In this document: positions 47,093 through 59,355 of the stretch, in pieces | Position numbering within the stretch: position 1 is the first letter of the stretch | How the letters are laid out: every line of letters starts with the position of its first letter | Source: Archivesica marissinica | Taxonomy: Eukaryota > Mollusca > Bivalvia > Venerida > Vesicomyidae | Direction of reading: 5' to 3' | DNA: 64,000 bases | NCBI GenBank assembly: GCA_014843695.1 | Contig: CM026404.1 | Span: 2,960,409 to 3,024,408 of the forward strand | The notes under the pieces: model-generated | Told to the model about the DNA's origin: nothing | Seen by the model: the letters and a program-made list of their open reading frames with translations, nothing else | The model's database searches: none | Position numbers and translations under genes: made by a program

Positions 47093-47295
47093 GCTCGCTT
47101 CAGTTGTGAAGGCGCGGAGTTCCGCTGGAGCCGTTACGGTTGTGCCCTTCGGCAAAGCATCTAAAAAACCATGTTTCCTCTTCTCTCTCCCTCGTGGTGA
47201 TGGATTCTATCAGGAATGAGGTCTCGAGAGTGATTAATATAAGTTGTAAGAACTTGTTTCGCAATCAAGCTAAAATAAATTTGTATAAACTAACT
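47093..47295 (+). mobile_element. SINE-C inserted in a dispersed repeat
   Basis: Head remnant AGGCGCGGAGTTCCGCTGG, body GGATTCTATCAGGAATGAGG, tail GAGAGTGATTAATATAAG and GTTTCGCAATC. The uninterrupted copy near 63640 gives the empty site. Confidence 0.85.
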
Positions 47296-47300
47296 GAAAC

Positions 47301-47360
47301 ATGTCGTGGAATTTCATCAGGATATTGTAATGACACAATTCTAATGAAATTCCAGGACAT
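47301..47360. other. 60-bp near-perfect palindrome
   Basis: ATGTCGTGGAATTTCATCAG is inverted as CTAATGAAATTCCAGGACAT with few mismatches. The 20 bases between them contain ATTGT and ACAAT, so pairing could extend inward. Confidence 0.85.
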
Positions 47361-47689
47361 ATTTCCAGAACTAAATCGGTATATATAAGAAAAACTACTT
47401 ATTATTAATTATTTATAACCTTTATTTAACCAGCATGCAAAGAGTTAATTGGGACAGTCCAATTACTGAAACTAGAAATAATGTGCAATTTGTTGAACAA
47501 ATATACAATTATAAAAGCAATTTAAGTAGAAAGCATTGCTCGTGTCTGTATGATGATATAAGATGTGCTTCAAGGGTGAATGAACCTAGATGCTTCATTT
47601 TGTAATTTGCCATTTGTGGCCAATAAATAGTATAAATGATGCATAATGTGGCTTGACAAGTACAGAAATATAGTCTAAATATAAATATA
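47361..47689. other. Non-coding spacer
   Basis: Includes the end of the dispersed repeat; otherwise nothing recognised. Confidence 0.4.
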
Positions 47690-47881
47690 TGACTATTGGA
47701 GAATCTACGTAAAATATCTCCCACATTGTTTGCTCTCCATGTAAATGATTTTGTCGAAGAGATCAAATCACTTAACTGTGGTATAGATATTGGATCTGAT
47801 ATAGATACAGACAACATCTCACTCGTCACACCAATAAAACACATGCTAAGTGGCTTGAATAATTGGTGCTGCTTGATGAGA
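47690..47881 (+). pseudogene. LINE reverse-transcriptase fragment, inactivated
   Basis: The frame reads SPTLFALHVNDFVEEIKSLN, then an ISLV segment and HMLSGLNNWC before TGA at 47882. This order matches non-LTR retrotransposon reverse transcriptases, where SPTLFxxxxND precedes the catalytic YADD and a later LNxWC. At the YADD place the sequence gives DTDN, so the catalytic site is lost. Upstream, GGAGAATCTACG resembles the usual G-x-R-Q-G-D lead-in but is degraded. No ORF1, endonuclease or 3' end was found; about 60 codons remain. The clade cannot be settled from this length. Confidence 0.75.
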
Positions 47882-47939
47882 TGAAAGACTTGATAAGAGG
47901 TCAAATGAATATTATATGTTTATAAAAGTGGTGAGAGAG

Positions 47940-48235
47940 GGGCCTCCGCGGCCGAGTGGTTAAGGTTTGTTGACTTCAAATCACTTGCACCTCTCCGCTG
48001 TAGGTTTGAATCACAGTCAAATTCTTTCATGTGAGGAATCTATTCAGCTGACTTGAGGAAGGTCATGGTTCTACCCGGGTGCCTGTCCATGCATGAAACA
48101 CTGCCTGGGTTCCTGTCCGTGCATGAAACACTGCCCGGAGGATGGGCACCCATGATCTTCCTCCAACAATAATTGCTGGAGAGTCGCATATGATCTTAAC
48201 TGTTGGTACAAATTTAAACCACAAAAAACAAAGAG
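47940..48235 (+). mobile_element. SINE-D, full length and unexpanded
   Basis: Head GGCCTCCGCGGCCGAGTGG and TAGGTTTGAATC (class II tRNA-like, Ser/Leu type); body AATCTATTCAGCTGACTTGA and GGTTCTACCCGGGTGCCTG, with a short internal duplication of TGTCCATGCATGAAACACTG type; 3' end TGCTGGAGAGTCGCATATGA and ACCACAAAAAAC. Reference for the two expanded copies. Confidence 0.88.
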
Positions 48236-48596
48236 ATACAAAAGTGGTCGGTGTGATATTCAGACAACTGATTGTTACAATTAATTTGGTCATTTGTTTC
48301 ACAAACATTAGACAACAAGTGTGTTAGTTTAAACAATATTTTATTCAAGAATGGTACATAACACAGGAATAGTTGCAACAGCACAGTTAGGATTGGGAAA
48401 TAAGTTTGTTAACTATTATATAAATGAACTTGTCTGCATTGTACACATAATTTCTACATGTTGGTGGAATGGAATATAGTGTGTTTACGCACATGAATTT
48501 GATGTTCATCAATTCAAAGAAAATTTCATTGGCCTTTAATTACCGGTAGTCTAAGTGGTATCTGTTGGTCAGAAAATCGGTAAAAACCTTAGAAAA
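48236..48596. other. Non-coding spacer
   Basis: Nothing recognised. Confidence 0.5.
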
Positions 48597-51500
48597 TAGA
48601 CCTTGTATTAAAGGTATTGTGTATGGAATGTGTGTACCAGTATGTCCAGGGAATATAGACCTTGTATTAAAGTATTGTGTATGGAATGTGTGTACCAGTA
48701 TGTCCAGGGAATATAGACCTTGTATTAAAGGTATTGTGTATGGAATGTGTGTACCAGTATGTCCAGGGAATATAGACCTTGTATTAAAGTATTGTGTATG
48801 GAATGTGTGTACCAGTATGTCCAGGGAATATAGACCTTGTATTAAAGTATTGTGTATGGAATGTGTGTACCAGTATGTCCAGGGAATATAGACCTTGTAT
48901 TAAAGGTATTGTGTATGGAATGTGTGTACCAGTATGTCCAGGGAATATAGACCTTGTATTAAAGTATTGTGTATGGAATGTGTGTACCAGTATGTCCAGG
49001 GAATATAGACCTTGTATTAAAGGTATTGTGTATGGAATGTGTGTACCAGTATGTCCAGGGAATATAGACCTGTATTAAAGTATTGTGTATGGAATGTGTG
49101 TACCAGTATGTCCAGGGAATATAGACCTTGTATTAAAGTATTGTGTATGGAATGTGTGTACCAGTATGTCCAGGGAATATAGACCTTGTATTAAAGGTAT
49201 TGTGTATGGAATGTGTGTACCAGTATGTCCAGGGAATATAGACCTTGTATTAAAGTATTGTGTATGGAATGTGTGTACCAGTATGTCCAGGGAAATAGAC
49301 CTTGTATTAAAGTATTGTGTATGGAATGTGTGTACCAGTATGTCCAGGGAATATAGACCTTGTATTAAAGGTATTGTGTATGGAATGTGTGTACCACTAT
49401 GTCCAGGGAATATAGACCTTGTATTAAAGGTATTGTGTATGGAATGTGTGTACCAGTATGTCCAGGGAATATAGACCTTGTATTAAAGTATTGTGTATGG
49501 AATGTGTGTACCAGTATGTCCAGGGAATATAGACCTTGTATTAAAGTATTGTGTATGGAATGTGTGTACCAGTATGTCCAGGGAATATAGACCTTGTATT
49601 AAAGGTATTGTGTATGGAATGTACCAAGTCCAAATATAGACCTTGTATTAAAGGTATTGTGTATGGAATGTGCGTACCAGTATGTCCAGGGAATATAGAC
49701 CTTGTATTAAAGGTATTGTGTATGGAATGTGTGTACCAGTATGTCCAGGGATATAGACCTTGTATAAAGGTATTGTGTATGGAATGTGTGTACCAGTATG
49801 TCCAGGGAATATAGACCTTGTATTAAAGGTATTGTGTATGGAATGTGCGTACCAGTATGTCCAGGGAATATAGACCTTGTATTAAAGGTATTGTGTATGG
49901 AATGTGACCAGTATCCAAAAAACCAAAAAAAAACCAACCAAAAAACCAAAAAAAAACCAACCAAAAAACCAAAAAAAAACCAACCAAAAAACCAAAAAAA
50001 AACCAACCAAAAAACCAAAAAAAAACCACCAAAAAACCAAAAAAAAACCAACCAAAAAACCAAAAAAAACCAACCAAAAAACCAAAAAAAAACCAACCAA
50101 GTATTGTGTATGGAATGTGTGTACCAGTATGTCCAGGGAATATAGACCTTGTATTAAAGTATTGTGTATGGAATGTGTGTACCAGTATGTCCAGGGAAAT
50201 AGACCTTGTATTAAAGTATTGTGTATGGAATGTGTGTACCAGTATGTCCAGGGAATATAGACCTTGTATTAAAGTATTGTGTATGGAATGTGTGTACCAG
50301 TATGTCCAGGGAATATAGACCTTGTATTAAAGGTATTGTGTATGGAATGTGTGTACCAGTATGTCCAGGGAATATAGACCTTGTATTAAAGGTATTGTGT
50401 ATGGAATGTGTGTACCAGTATGTCCAGGGAAAATAGACCTTGTATTAAAGGTATTGTGTATGGAATGTGTGTACCAGTATGTCCAGGGAATATAGACCTT
50501 GTATTAAAGGTATTGTGTATGGAATGTGTGTACCACTATGTCCAGGGAATATAGACCTTGTATTAAAGGTATTGTGTATGGAATGTGTGTACCAGTATGT
50601 CCAGGGAATATAGACCTTGTATTAAAGTATTGTGTATGGAATGTGTGTACCAGTATGTCCAGGGAATATAGACCTTGTATTAAAGTATTGTGTATGGAAT
50701 GTGTGTACCAGTATGTCCAGGGAATATAGACCTTGTATTAAAGGTATTGTGTATGGAATGTGTGTACCAGTATGTCCAGGGAATATAGACCTTGTATTAA
50801 AGGTATTGTGTATGGAATGTGCGTACCAGTATGTCCAGGGAATATAGACCTTGTATTAAAGGTATTGTGTATGGAATGTGTGTACCAGTATGTCCAGGGA
50901 ATATAGACCTTGTATTAAAGGTATTGTGTATGGAATGTGTGTACCAGTATGTCCAGGGAATATAGACCTTGTATTAAAGGTATTGTGTATGGAATGTGCG
51001 TACCAGTATGTCCAGGGAATATAGACCTTGTATTAAAGGTATTGTGTATGGAATGTGCGTACCAGTACTCTTGTATGTCCAGGGAATATAGACCTTGTAT
51101 TAAAGGTATTGTGTATGGAATGTGTGTACCAGTATGTCCAGGGAATATAGACCTTGTATTAAAGTATTGTGTATGGAATGTGTGTACCAGTATGTCCAGG
51201 GAATATAGACCTTGTATTAAAGGTATTGTGTATGGAATGTGTGTACCAGTATGTCCAGGGAATATAGACCTTGTATTAAAGGTATTGTGTATGGAATGTG
51301 CGTACCAGTACTCTATGTATGTCCAGGGAAAATAGACCTTGTATTAAAGTATTGTGTATGGAATGTGTGTACCAGTATGTCCAGGGAATATAGACCTTGT
51401 ATTAAAGTATTGTGTATGGAATGTGTGTACTTGTACTCTTGTATGTCCAGGGAATATAGACCTTGTATTAAAGGTATTGTGTATGGAATGTGTGTACCAG

Positions 51501-51825
51501 TATGTCCAGGGAATATAGACCTTGTATTAAAGTATTGTGTATGGAATGTGTGTACCTGTACTCTTGTATGTCCAGGGAATATAGACCTTGTATTAAAGGC
51601 ATTGTGTATGGAATGTGTGTACCAGTATGTCCAGGGAATATAGACCTTGTATTAAAGTATTGTGTATGGAATGTGTGTACCAGTATGTCCAGGGAATATA
51701 GACCTTGTATTAAAGTATTGTGTATGGAATGTGTGTACCAGTATGTCCAGGGAATATAGACCTTGTATTAAAGTATTGTGTATGGAATGTGCGTACCAGT
51801 ACTCTTAGTATGTCCAGGGAAAATT
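48597..51825. repeat. Minisatellite, 59/60-bp unit, about 52 copies
   Basis: Units contain GTATTGTGTATGGAATGTGT, GTACCAGTATGTCCAGGG and ATAGACCTTGTATTAAAG; presence or absence of one G gives 60 or 59 bp. An ACTCTTGTATG insert marks a subset after 51060. Interrupted at 49910-50100. Confidence 0.97.
49910..50100. repeat. A/C low-complexity interruption inside the 59/60-bp array
   Basis: About eight copies of CCAACCAAAAAACCAAAA-type sequence replace part of one unit. It may be a sequencing or assembly artefact. Confidence 0.9.
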
Positions 51826-52105
51826 GTTGCAGTCTAGCTAAATTTAAAAGTGGTAGTCTACTGTTACTGTAGAAACTCTTAAGAGTGTGTCACTAAATCA
51901 ACAATTATGCAAACTTTGTTATGTTAAGTAAATTGAGGATGAAATTAACACTCTAGATGGCTGTGTTTTTTAGTCTGATGTAGGAAGCCAAATGTGTACT
52001 ATGAAGCACAAGCATATTGTTATGATTTGTTTTTCAGTATTCCAATGAAGAAATATTTGTATAATGCAGAATGATAGTATGTAGTAATTTGCACTACATG
52101 TCTTT
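51826..52105. other. Non-coding spacer
   Basis: Nothing recognised. Confidence 0.5.
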
Positions 52106-53770
52106 AGTATTTCTGGACTTTCCTCTTGTTACAATGTCTAGCGTGTCTAGTATTTCCGGACTTTCCTCTTGTTACAATGTCTAGCGTGTCTAGTATTTCC
52201 GGACTTTCCTCTTGTTACAATGTCTAGCGTGTCTAGTATTTCCGGACTTTCCTCTTGTTACAATGTCTAGCGTGTCTAGTATTTCTGGACTTTCCTCTTG
52301 TTACAATGTCTAGCGTGTCTAGTATTTCCGGACTTTCCTCTTGTTACAATGTCTAGCGTGTCTAGTATTTCTGGACTTTCCTCTTGTTACAATGTCTAGC
52401 GTGTCTAGTATTTCTGGACTTTCCTCTTGTTACAATGTCTAGCGTGTCTAGTATTTCCGGACTTTCCTCTTGTTACAATGTCTAGCGTGTCTAGTATTTC
52501 TGGACTTTCCTCTTGTTACAATGTCTAGCGTGTCTAGTATTTCCGGACTTTCCTCTTGTTACAATGTCTAGTGTGTCTAGTATTTCTGGACTTTCCTCTT
52601 GTTACAATGTCTAGCGTGTCTAGTATTTCCGGACTTTCCTCTTGTTACAATGTCTAGCGTGTCTAGTATTTTCGGACTTTCCTCTTGTTACAATGTCTAG
52701 CGTGTCTAGTATTTCCGGACTTTCCTCTTGTTACAATGTCTAGCGTGTCTAGTATTTCCGGACTTTCCTCTTGTTACAATGTCTAGCGTGTCTAGTATTT
52801 CTGGACTTTCCTCTTGTTACAATGTCTAGCGTGTCTAGTATTTCCGGACTTTCCTCTTGTTACAATGTCTAGCGTGTCTAGTATTTCCGGACTTTCCTCT
52901 TGTTACAATGTCTAGCGTGTCTAGTATTTCTGGACTTTCCTCTTGTTACAATGTCTAGCGTGTCTAGTATTTCCGGACTTTCCTCTTGTTACAATGTCTA
53001 GCGTGTCTAGTATTTCTGGACTTTCCTCTTGTTACAATGTCTAGCGTGTCTAGTATTTCCGGACTTTCCTCTTGTTACAATGTCTAGCGTGTCTAGTATT
53101 TCTGGACTTTCCTCTTGTTACAATGTCTAGCGTGTCTAGTATTTCCGGACTTTCCTCTTGTTACAATGTCTAGCGTGTCTAGTATTTCCGGACTTTCCTC
53201 TTGTTACAATGTCTAGCGTGTCTAGTATTTCCGGACTTTCCTCTTGTTACAATGTCTAGCGTGTCTAGTATTTCCGGACTTTCCTCTTGTTACAATGTCT
53301 AGCGTGTCTAGTATTTCTGGACTTTCCTCTTGTTACAATGTCTAGCGTGTCTAGTATTTCTGGACTTTCCTCTTGTTACAATGTCTAGCGTGTCTAGTAT
53401 TTCTGGACTTTCCTCTTGTTACAATGTCTAGCGTGTCTAGTATTTCTGGACTTTCCTCTTGTTACAATGTCTAGCGTGTCTAGTATTTCTGGACTTTCCT
53501 CTTGTTACAATGTCTAGCGTGTCTAGTATTTCTGGACTTTCCTCTTGTTACAATGTCTAGTATTTCTGGACTTTCCTCTTGTTACAATGTCTAGCGTGTC
53601 TAGTATTTCCGGACTTTCCTCTTATTACAATGTCTAGCGTGTCTAGTATTTCCTGACTTTCCTCTTGTTACAATGTCTAGTATTTCTGGACTTTCCTCTT
53701 GTTACAATGTCTAGTATTTCTGGACTTTCCTCTTGTTACAATGTCTAGCATGTCTAGTATTTCCGGACTT
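52106..53770. repeat. Minisatellite, 43-bp unit, subfamily 1, about 38 copies
   Basis: Units join GTGTCTAGTATTTCCGGACT with TTCCTCTTGTTACAATGTCT and AGC; TTTCCGG/TTTCTGG alternate. Shorter units lacking AGCGTGTCT appear near 53560-53740. Confidence 0.97.
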
Positions 53771-54250
53771 TCCTGGTTACAGTATCTAGCTTGTCTTTAG
53801 TATTTCTGGACTGTCCTGGTTACAGTATCTAGCTTGTCTTTAGTATTTCTGGACTGTCCTGGTTACAGTATCTAGTTTGTCTTTAGTATTTCTGGACTGT
53901 CCTGGTTACAGTATCTAGCTTGTCTTTAGTATTTCTGGACTGTCCTGGTTACAGTATCTAGCTTGTCTTTAGTATTTCTGAACTGTCCTGGTTACAGTAT
54001 CTAGCTTGTCTTTAGTATTTCTGGACTGTCCTGGTTACAGTATCTAGCTTGTCTTTAGTATTTCTGGACTGTCCTGGTTACAGTATCTAGCTTGTCTTTA
54101 GTATTTCTGGACTGTCCTGGTTACAGTATCTAGCTTGTCTTTAGTATTTCCGGACTGTCCTGTATCTAACTTGTCTTTAGTATTTCTGGACTGTTCTCTT
54201 TTTGCAATAACTCTATTGTCTAGTATTTCTGGACTATCTTGGTTACAGTG
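53771..54250. repeat. Minisatellite, 43-bp unit, subfamily 2, about 10 copies
   Basis: Same length and frame as subfamily 1 but reads TTGTCTTTAGTATTTCTGG, then CTGTCCTGGTTACAGTATCT. A single switch point separates the two. Confidence 0.95.
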
Positions 54251-54304
54251 TCTAGCTTGTCTTTAGTTTGTCTGCAGCAAGCTCTAGATGATGATAATGT
54301 GTGT

Positions 54305-54590
54305 ATTTTATTGATTGCCGGTTGCCCATATGACCGACGCCTTCTGAAGAGATTAGACATTTTAGATTTTGAATGATAGTGTAATGATACAGACGGAGAC
54401 CCATTACACAGTCTCCTCTGGTTCTTTTACATGCAAGGTGTAAAGTACCGACACGAGACCTCAACTTAATGTCCGAAAGACTATGGAATGAGTCATTTTA
54501 GTATGGTATTGTGGGGGGTCAAACCTGCAACCCCTGGAATACAAGCCAGGCATGTTAACTGTACCACTGATCCACTACAATGCGGACATA
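54305..54590 (-). mobile_element. SINE-A, near full length
   Basis: Reverse orientation: GCCGGTTGCCCATATGACCG, CAGTCTCCTCTGGTTCTTTT, AACTTAATGTCCGAAAGACT, then the head (GTCAAACCTGCAACCCCTGG, ACTGATCCACTAC). Confidence 0.9.
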
Positions 54591-55084
54591 TCTTGTTTCT
54601 TCTAGCGTAATTAGGTTGAACTATTTATAGATAATGATAATATTGATTTAAAGTTTGACTATTTTGGACTTGGTCCAATGTTCCTGCCTGGTTGCTGGTA
54701 AACATTGGGTAAAGCTTCCTCAGTTACTCAAATATTATTAATTACCAAGTGACGGCTGATCTCAAATTGTTCCATGCAGTTAATAATGATTCCATTTCAT
54801 GACAGAACATGTGGGAATGTGTGTAGATTATTTTAGATATTAGACCGGAATGTTAATGGAGTATTGATCGTAACAGAGGTTCATTACTTCCTTTTGTGTC
54901 GTGTAATTCATTCAATCTTGCATATATAAAACATTTTATTTGTGAGAAATCGATTATAATTCACTGGTACTCTTACATCTGATAAGAGAATAACACAATG
55001 ATCTGCTTGATACAACTTCTACAGAGGTAAGGCCAAACTATTTGTTCACTTACTCATAGTGGATAGGAAATTTTAGTTTAGACA
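54591..55084. other. Non-coding spacer
   Basis: A+T-rich, nothing recognised. Confidence 0.5.
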
Positions 55085-55285
55085 AATTTATTTGAGCTCG
55101 ATTGTGAAACATGCGAAACAAATTCTTACAACTTATATTAATCACTCTCGAGACCTCATTCCTGATGGAATCCATCGCCACGAGGGAGACAGAAGAGGCA
55201 ACGTGGAATTTAAATGCCTTGCCTAATGGCACAATTGTAACGGCTCCAGCGTGGTTCGAACTCCGGATCTTTCGCACCTGAGTAA
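55085..55285 (-). mobile_element. SINE-C, near full length
   Basis: GAGCTCGATTGTGAAACATG, AATCACTCTCGAGACCTCAT, CCTGATGGAATCCATCGCC, then head remnant GGCTCCAGCGTGGTTCGAAC. The short AAACATGCGAAACAAA is a local duplication. Confidence 0.9.
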
Positions 55286-55458
55286 CTTTTATTATGTCCC
55301 ACATAAGTTAATGGTGAGAACTTGTATATAACTTGTATTCTGTGTATTAATTTGTCTAACCGAATAATTGCTGTCTGATTAATTGCCATAAATTCTTTTA
55401 AGATAATTCTGTCTGGGTCACCGAGTCACTGTCTTTCCAATGATGAATGTCAGTTTAA

Positions 55459-55691
55459 CCCTTTCAACACCAAGTAACTCACATGGACTGGTCCATGATA
55501 TTCATAAACCAATAAATGAATCCGAAAATCACATTTGGACAAATTCATTTATCAAAATGGGTAATTATGTCTAAAAATAGTCATATCACTGGCAAAAAGT
55601 GCAGATCCTGATGAGACGGCTCGTCACGATCCGGCTCATCTGGATCTACACTTTTTGTAAGCCTATTTAGAGGTTTGTGGTGTTGAAAGGG
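55459..55691 (+). mobile_element. piggyBac-like MITE with TTAA target site, copy 1
   Basis: Ends CCCTTTCAACACCA and TGGTGTTGAAAGGG are perfect inverted repeats, flanked by TTAA at 55455-55458 and 55692-55695. Inside, AAAAAGTGCAGATCCTGATG at 55593 pairs with the stretch ending TCTGGATCTACACTTTTT near 55657. No coding capacity. TTAA plus CCC ends indicate the piggyBac superfamily. Confidence 0.9.
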
Positions 55692-55767
55692 TTAAGGAAT
55701 GAATCGAACAGAAAAGCCAAATAAGTTGGGCAATTACAGGTCCAATCCCTCTAAACCAGAACCTTCC

Positions 55768-57335
55768 CATGACCTCTAACTAGTGGATACCATGACCTCT
55801 AACTAGTGGATACCATGACCTCTAACTAGTGGATACCATGACCTCTAACTAGTGGATACCATGAACTCTAACTAGTGGATACCATGACCTCTAACTAGTG
55901 GATACCATGACCTCGTAACTAGTGGATACCATGACCTCTAACTAGTGGATACCATGAACTAGTGGATACCATGACCTCTAACTAGTGGATGCCATGACCT
56001 CTAACTAGTGGATACCATGACCTCTAACTAGTGGATACAATGACCCGTAACTAGTGGATACATGACCTCTAACTAGTGGATACCATGAACTAGTGGATAC
56101 CATGACCTCTAACTAGTGGATACCATGACCTCTAACTAGTGGATACCATGACCTCTAACTAGTGGATACCATGAACTCTAACTAGTGGATACCATGACCT
56201 CTAACTAGTGGATACCATGACCTCTAACTAGTGGATACCATGACCTTGTAACTAGTGGATACCATGACCTCGTAACTAGTGGATACCATGACCTCTAACT
56301 AGTGGATACCATGAACTAGTGGATACCATGACCTCTAACTAGTGGATACCATGACCTCGTAACTAGTGGATACCATGGCCTCTAACTAGTGGATACCATG
56401 ACCTCTAACTAACTAGTGGATACCATGACCTCTAACTAGTGGATACCATGACCTCTAACTAGTGGAACCATGACCTCTAGCTAGTGGATACCATGAACTA
56501 GTGGATACAATTACCCTAACTAGTGGATACCATGACCTCAACAGTGGATACCATGAACTCTAACTAGTGGATACCATGACCTTTAACTATTGGATACCAT
56601 GACCTTTAACTAGTGTATACCATGACCCCTAACTAATGGATACCATGACCTCTAACTAGTGGATACCATGACCTCTAACTAGTGGATACCATGACCTCTA
56701 ACTAGTGGATACCATGACCTCGTAACTAGTGGATACCATGACCTCTAACTAGTGGATACCATGAACTAGTGGATACCATGACCTCTAACTAGTGGATGCC
56801 ATGACCTCTAACTAGTGGATACCATGACCTCTAACTAGTGGATACCATGACCTCTAACTAGTGGATACCATGACCCAACTAGTGGATACCATGACCTCTA
56901 ACTAGTGGATACCATGACCTCTAACTAGTGATACCATGACCTTAAACTAGTGGATACCATGACCTCTAGTGGATACAATGACCTCTAACTAGTGGATACC
57001 ATGACCTCGTAACTAGTGGATACCATGACCTCGTAACTAGTGGATACCATGACCTCTAACTAGTGGATACCATGAACTAGTGGATACCATGACCTCTAAC
57101 TAGTGGATACTATGGCCTCTAACTAGTGGATACCATGACCTCTAACTAGTGGATACCATGACCTCTAACTAGTGGATACCATGACCTCTAACTAGTGGAT
57201 ACCATGACCTCTAGCTAGTGGATACCATGAACTAGTGGATACCATGACCTCTAACTAGTGGATACCATGACCTCTAACTAGTGGATACCATGACCTCTAA
57301 CTAGTGGATACCATAACCTCTAACTAGTGGAGAGG
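55768..57335. repeat. Minisatellite, 23-bp unit, about 68 copies
   Basis: The unit is ACCATGACCTCTAACTAGTG plus GAT. Shorter units (ACCATGAACTAGTGGAT) and scattered one-base losses occur throughout. Confidence 0.97.
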
Positions 57336-57765
57336 ATCTGCATACTATTGCATCAGTGTTGTCCATTCTTTGACCGTATGTAAGACAAAGGGGTTAGACT
57401 CGTGGTATACTATTTAGACTATCTGTGGCTTGGACAATGAGTCTAACCCATTTGATGTGAGATGCTCACCTTCAGATATACTATCTGTGTGAAATAGAAT
57501 ATTGACCCCCTCCTTCTCAAAATAATAAGGGGGATCATTATTATATGGCATGGAAAAGTGACCCACCCTCACTTGTATGGTCAACTCATAGTGGGAGTTA
57601 TTGCTATTTCCTATACAATACCCCCCCCCCCCAGTCAGTATTTATTATTTAGGTTTGTCAATATTCTATGTGACACCATTATCTGTAAGTTGTGTCTGCA
57701 CAAGGTGCACTGTTCACTAGGGGGGATTTAAATCCATGAAAACCTCTAGATCGTAAACCCTCCAA
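57336..57765. other. Non-coding spacer with a poly-C run
   Basis: A C homopolymer lies at about 57619-57632. Nothing else recognised. Confidence 0.6.
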
Positions 57766-58545
57766 CATGATCCAGTGACCAACATGATCCCGTGACCCAC
57801 ATGATCCAGTGACCAACATGATCCAGTGACCAACATGATCCAGTGACCAACATGATCCAGTGACCAACATGATCCAGTGACCAACATGATCCCGTGACCC
57901 ACATGATCCAGTGGCCAACATGATCCAGTGACCAACATGATCCCGTGACCCACATGATCCAGTGACCAACATGATCCAGTGACCAACATGATCCAGTGGC
58001 CAACATGATCCAGTGACCAACATGATCCAGTGACCAACATGATCCAGTGACCAACATGATCCAGTGGCCAACATGATCCAGTGGCCAACATGATCCAGTG
58101 GCCAACATGATCCAGTGACCAACATGATCCAGTGACCAACATGATCCAGTGACCAACATGATCCAGTGACCAACATGATCCAGTGACCAACATGATCCAG
58201 TGACCAACATGATCCAGTGACCAACATGATCCAGTGACCAACATGATCCAGTGACCAACATGATCCAGTGACCAACATGATCCAGTGACCAACATGATCC
58301 AGTGACCAACATGATCCAGTGACCAACATGATCCAGTGGCCAACATGATCCAGTGACCAACATGATCCAGTGACCAACATGATCCAGTGGCCAACATGAT
58401 CCAGTGGCCAACATGATCTAGTGACCAACATGATCCAGTGACCAACATGATCCAGTGACCAACATGATCTAGTGACCAACATGATCCAGTGACCAACATG
58501 ATACAGTGACCAACATGATCCAGTGACCAACATGATCCAGTGGCC
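57766..58545. repeat. Minisatellite, 17-bp unit, about 46 copies
   Basis: The unit is CAACATGATCCAGTGAC; GTGGC and CCCGTGACC variants recur in blocks. Three units (51 bp) are 17 codons, which explains the open minus frames. Confidence 0.98.
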
Positions 58546-58750
58546 ATTTTGTTTAGAGGGCAGGGCTTTCACTGTACTAGCTTCATTTGCAACATAATTT
58601 CATGAAACTTTATAAAAAAAACTAAATCTAGCCATTGTTAATTGCAGATTTTACAATATTGGAGCCAAAAATATCGAGTGATGTAAGAATTATATATGAA
58701 TGATACTTTTATTTTTCATTTTGAAAACCAAAGTGGAAAAAGAGATTTAA

Positions 58751-58984
58751 TCCTTTCAACAATACAGACATCTAAATAGACTAACAAAAAATATAGATCC
58801 AGATGAGCCGGCTCATGATGAGCCGTCTCATCAGGATCTGCACTTTTTACCAGTAATATTACTATTTTTAGACAAAATTAACCATTTCGATAAATGAACT
58901 TGTCCAAATGTAATATTTTCTTATTAATTTATTGGTCTAAAAGTATCGTGCACCAGTCAGTTACTTCATCTTGATGTTGAATAA
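58751..58984 (-). mobile_element. piggyBac-like MITE, copy 2, inverted and decayed
   Basis: Left end TCCTTTCAACAATACAG after TTAA (58747-58750); the central hairpin GATCCAGATGAGCCGGCTCA with GATGAGCCGTCTCATCAGGA is intact; the right end is worn (TTGATGTTGAATAAG). Opposite orientation to copy 1, about 3.3 kb away. Confidence 0.85.
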
Positions 58985-59024
58985 GCCCTTGTTGACAGAC
59001 ACTCAGTACTCTTCCAAACACTTA

Positions 59025-59355
59025 TTGTTGTAGATATCATCAACTGGACTGGTTCTTGTTGTAGATATCATCAACTGGACTGGTTCTTGTAGATATCATC
59101 AACTGGACTGGTTATTGTTGTAGATATCATCAACTGGACTGGTTCTTGTTGTAGATATCATCAACTGGACTGGTTATTGTTGTAGATATCATCAATTGGA
59201 CTGGTTCTTATTGTAGATATCATCAACTGGACTGGTTCTTGTTGTAGATATCATCAACTGGACTGGTTATTGTTGTAGATATCATCAACTTGACTGGTTC
59301 TTGTTGTAGATATCATCAACTGGACTGGTTATTGTTGTAGATATCATCAACTGGA
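59025..59355. repeat. Minisatellite, 31-bp unit, about 11 copies
   Basis: The unit joins TAGATATCATCAACTGGACT with GGTTCTTGTTG; one unit lacks TTG. Confidence 0.95.

Larger units (their letters stand above)
47060..47440 (+). repeat. Dispersed repeat interrupted by a SINE-C
   Basis: CTGAAAATAACAGTCAAA at 47075 and ATGTCGTGGAATTTCAT at 47301 are contiguous in the second copy at 63615-63785; here a SINE-C lies between them. Both copies continue with TTTATAACCTTTATTTAACC and CAGCATGCAA. Confidence 0.8.
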
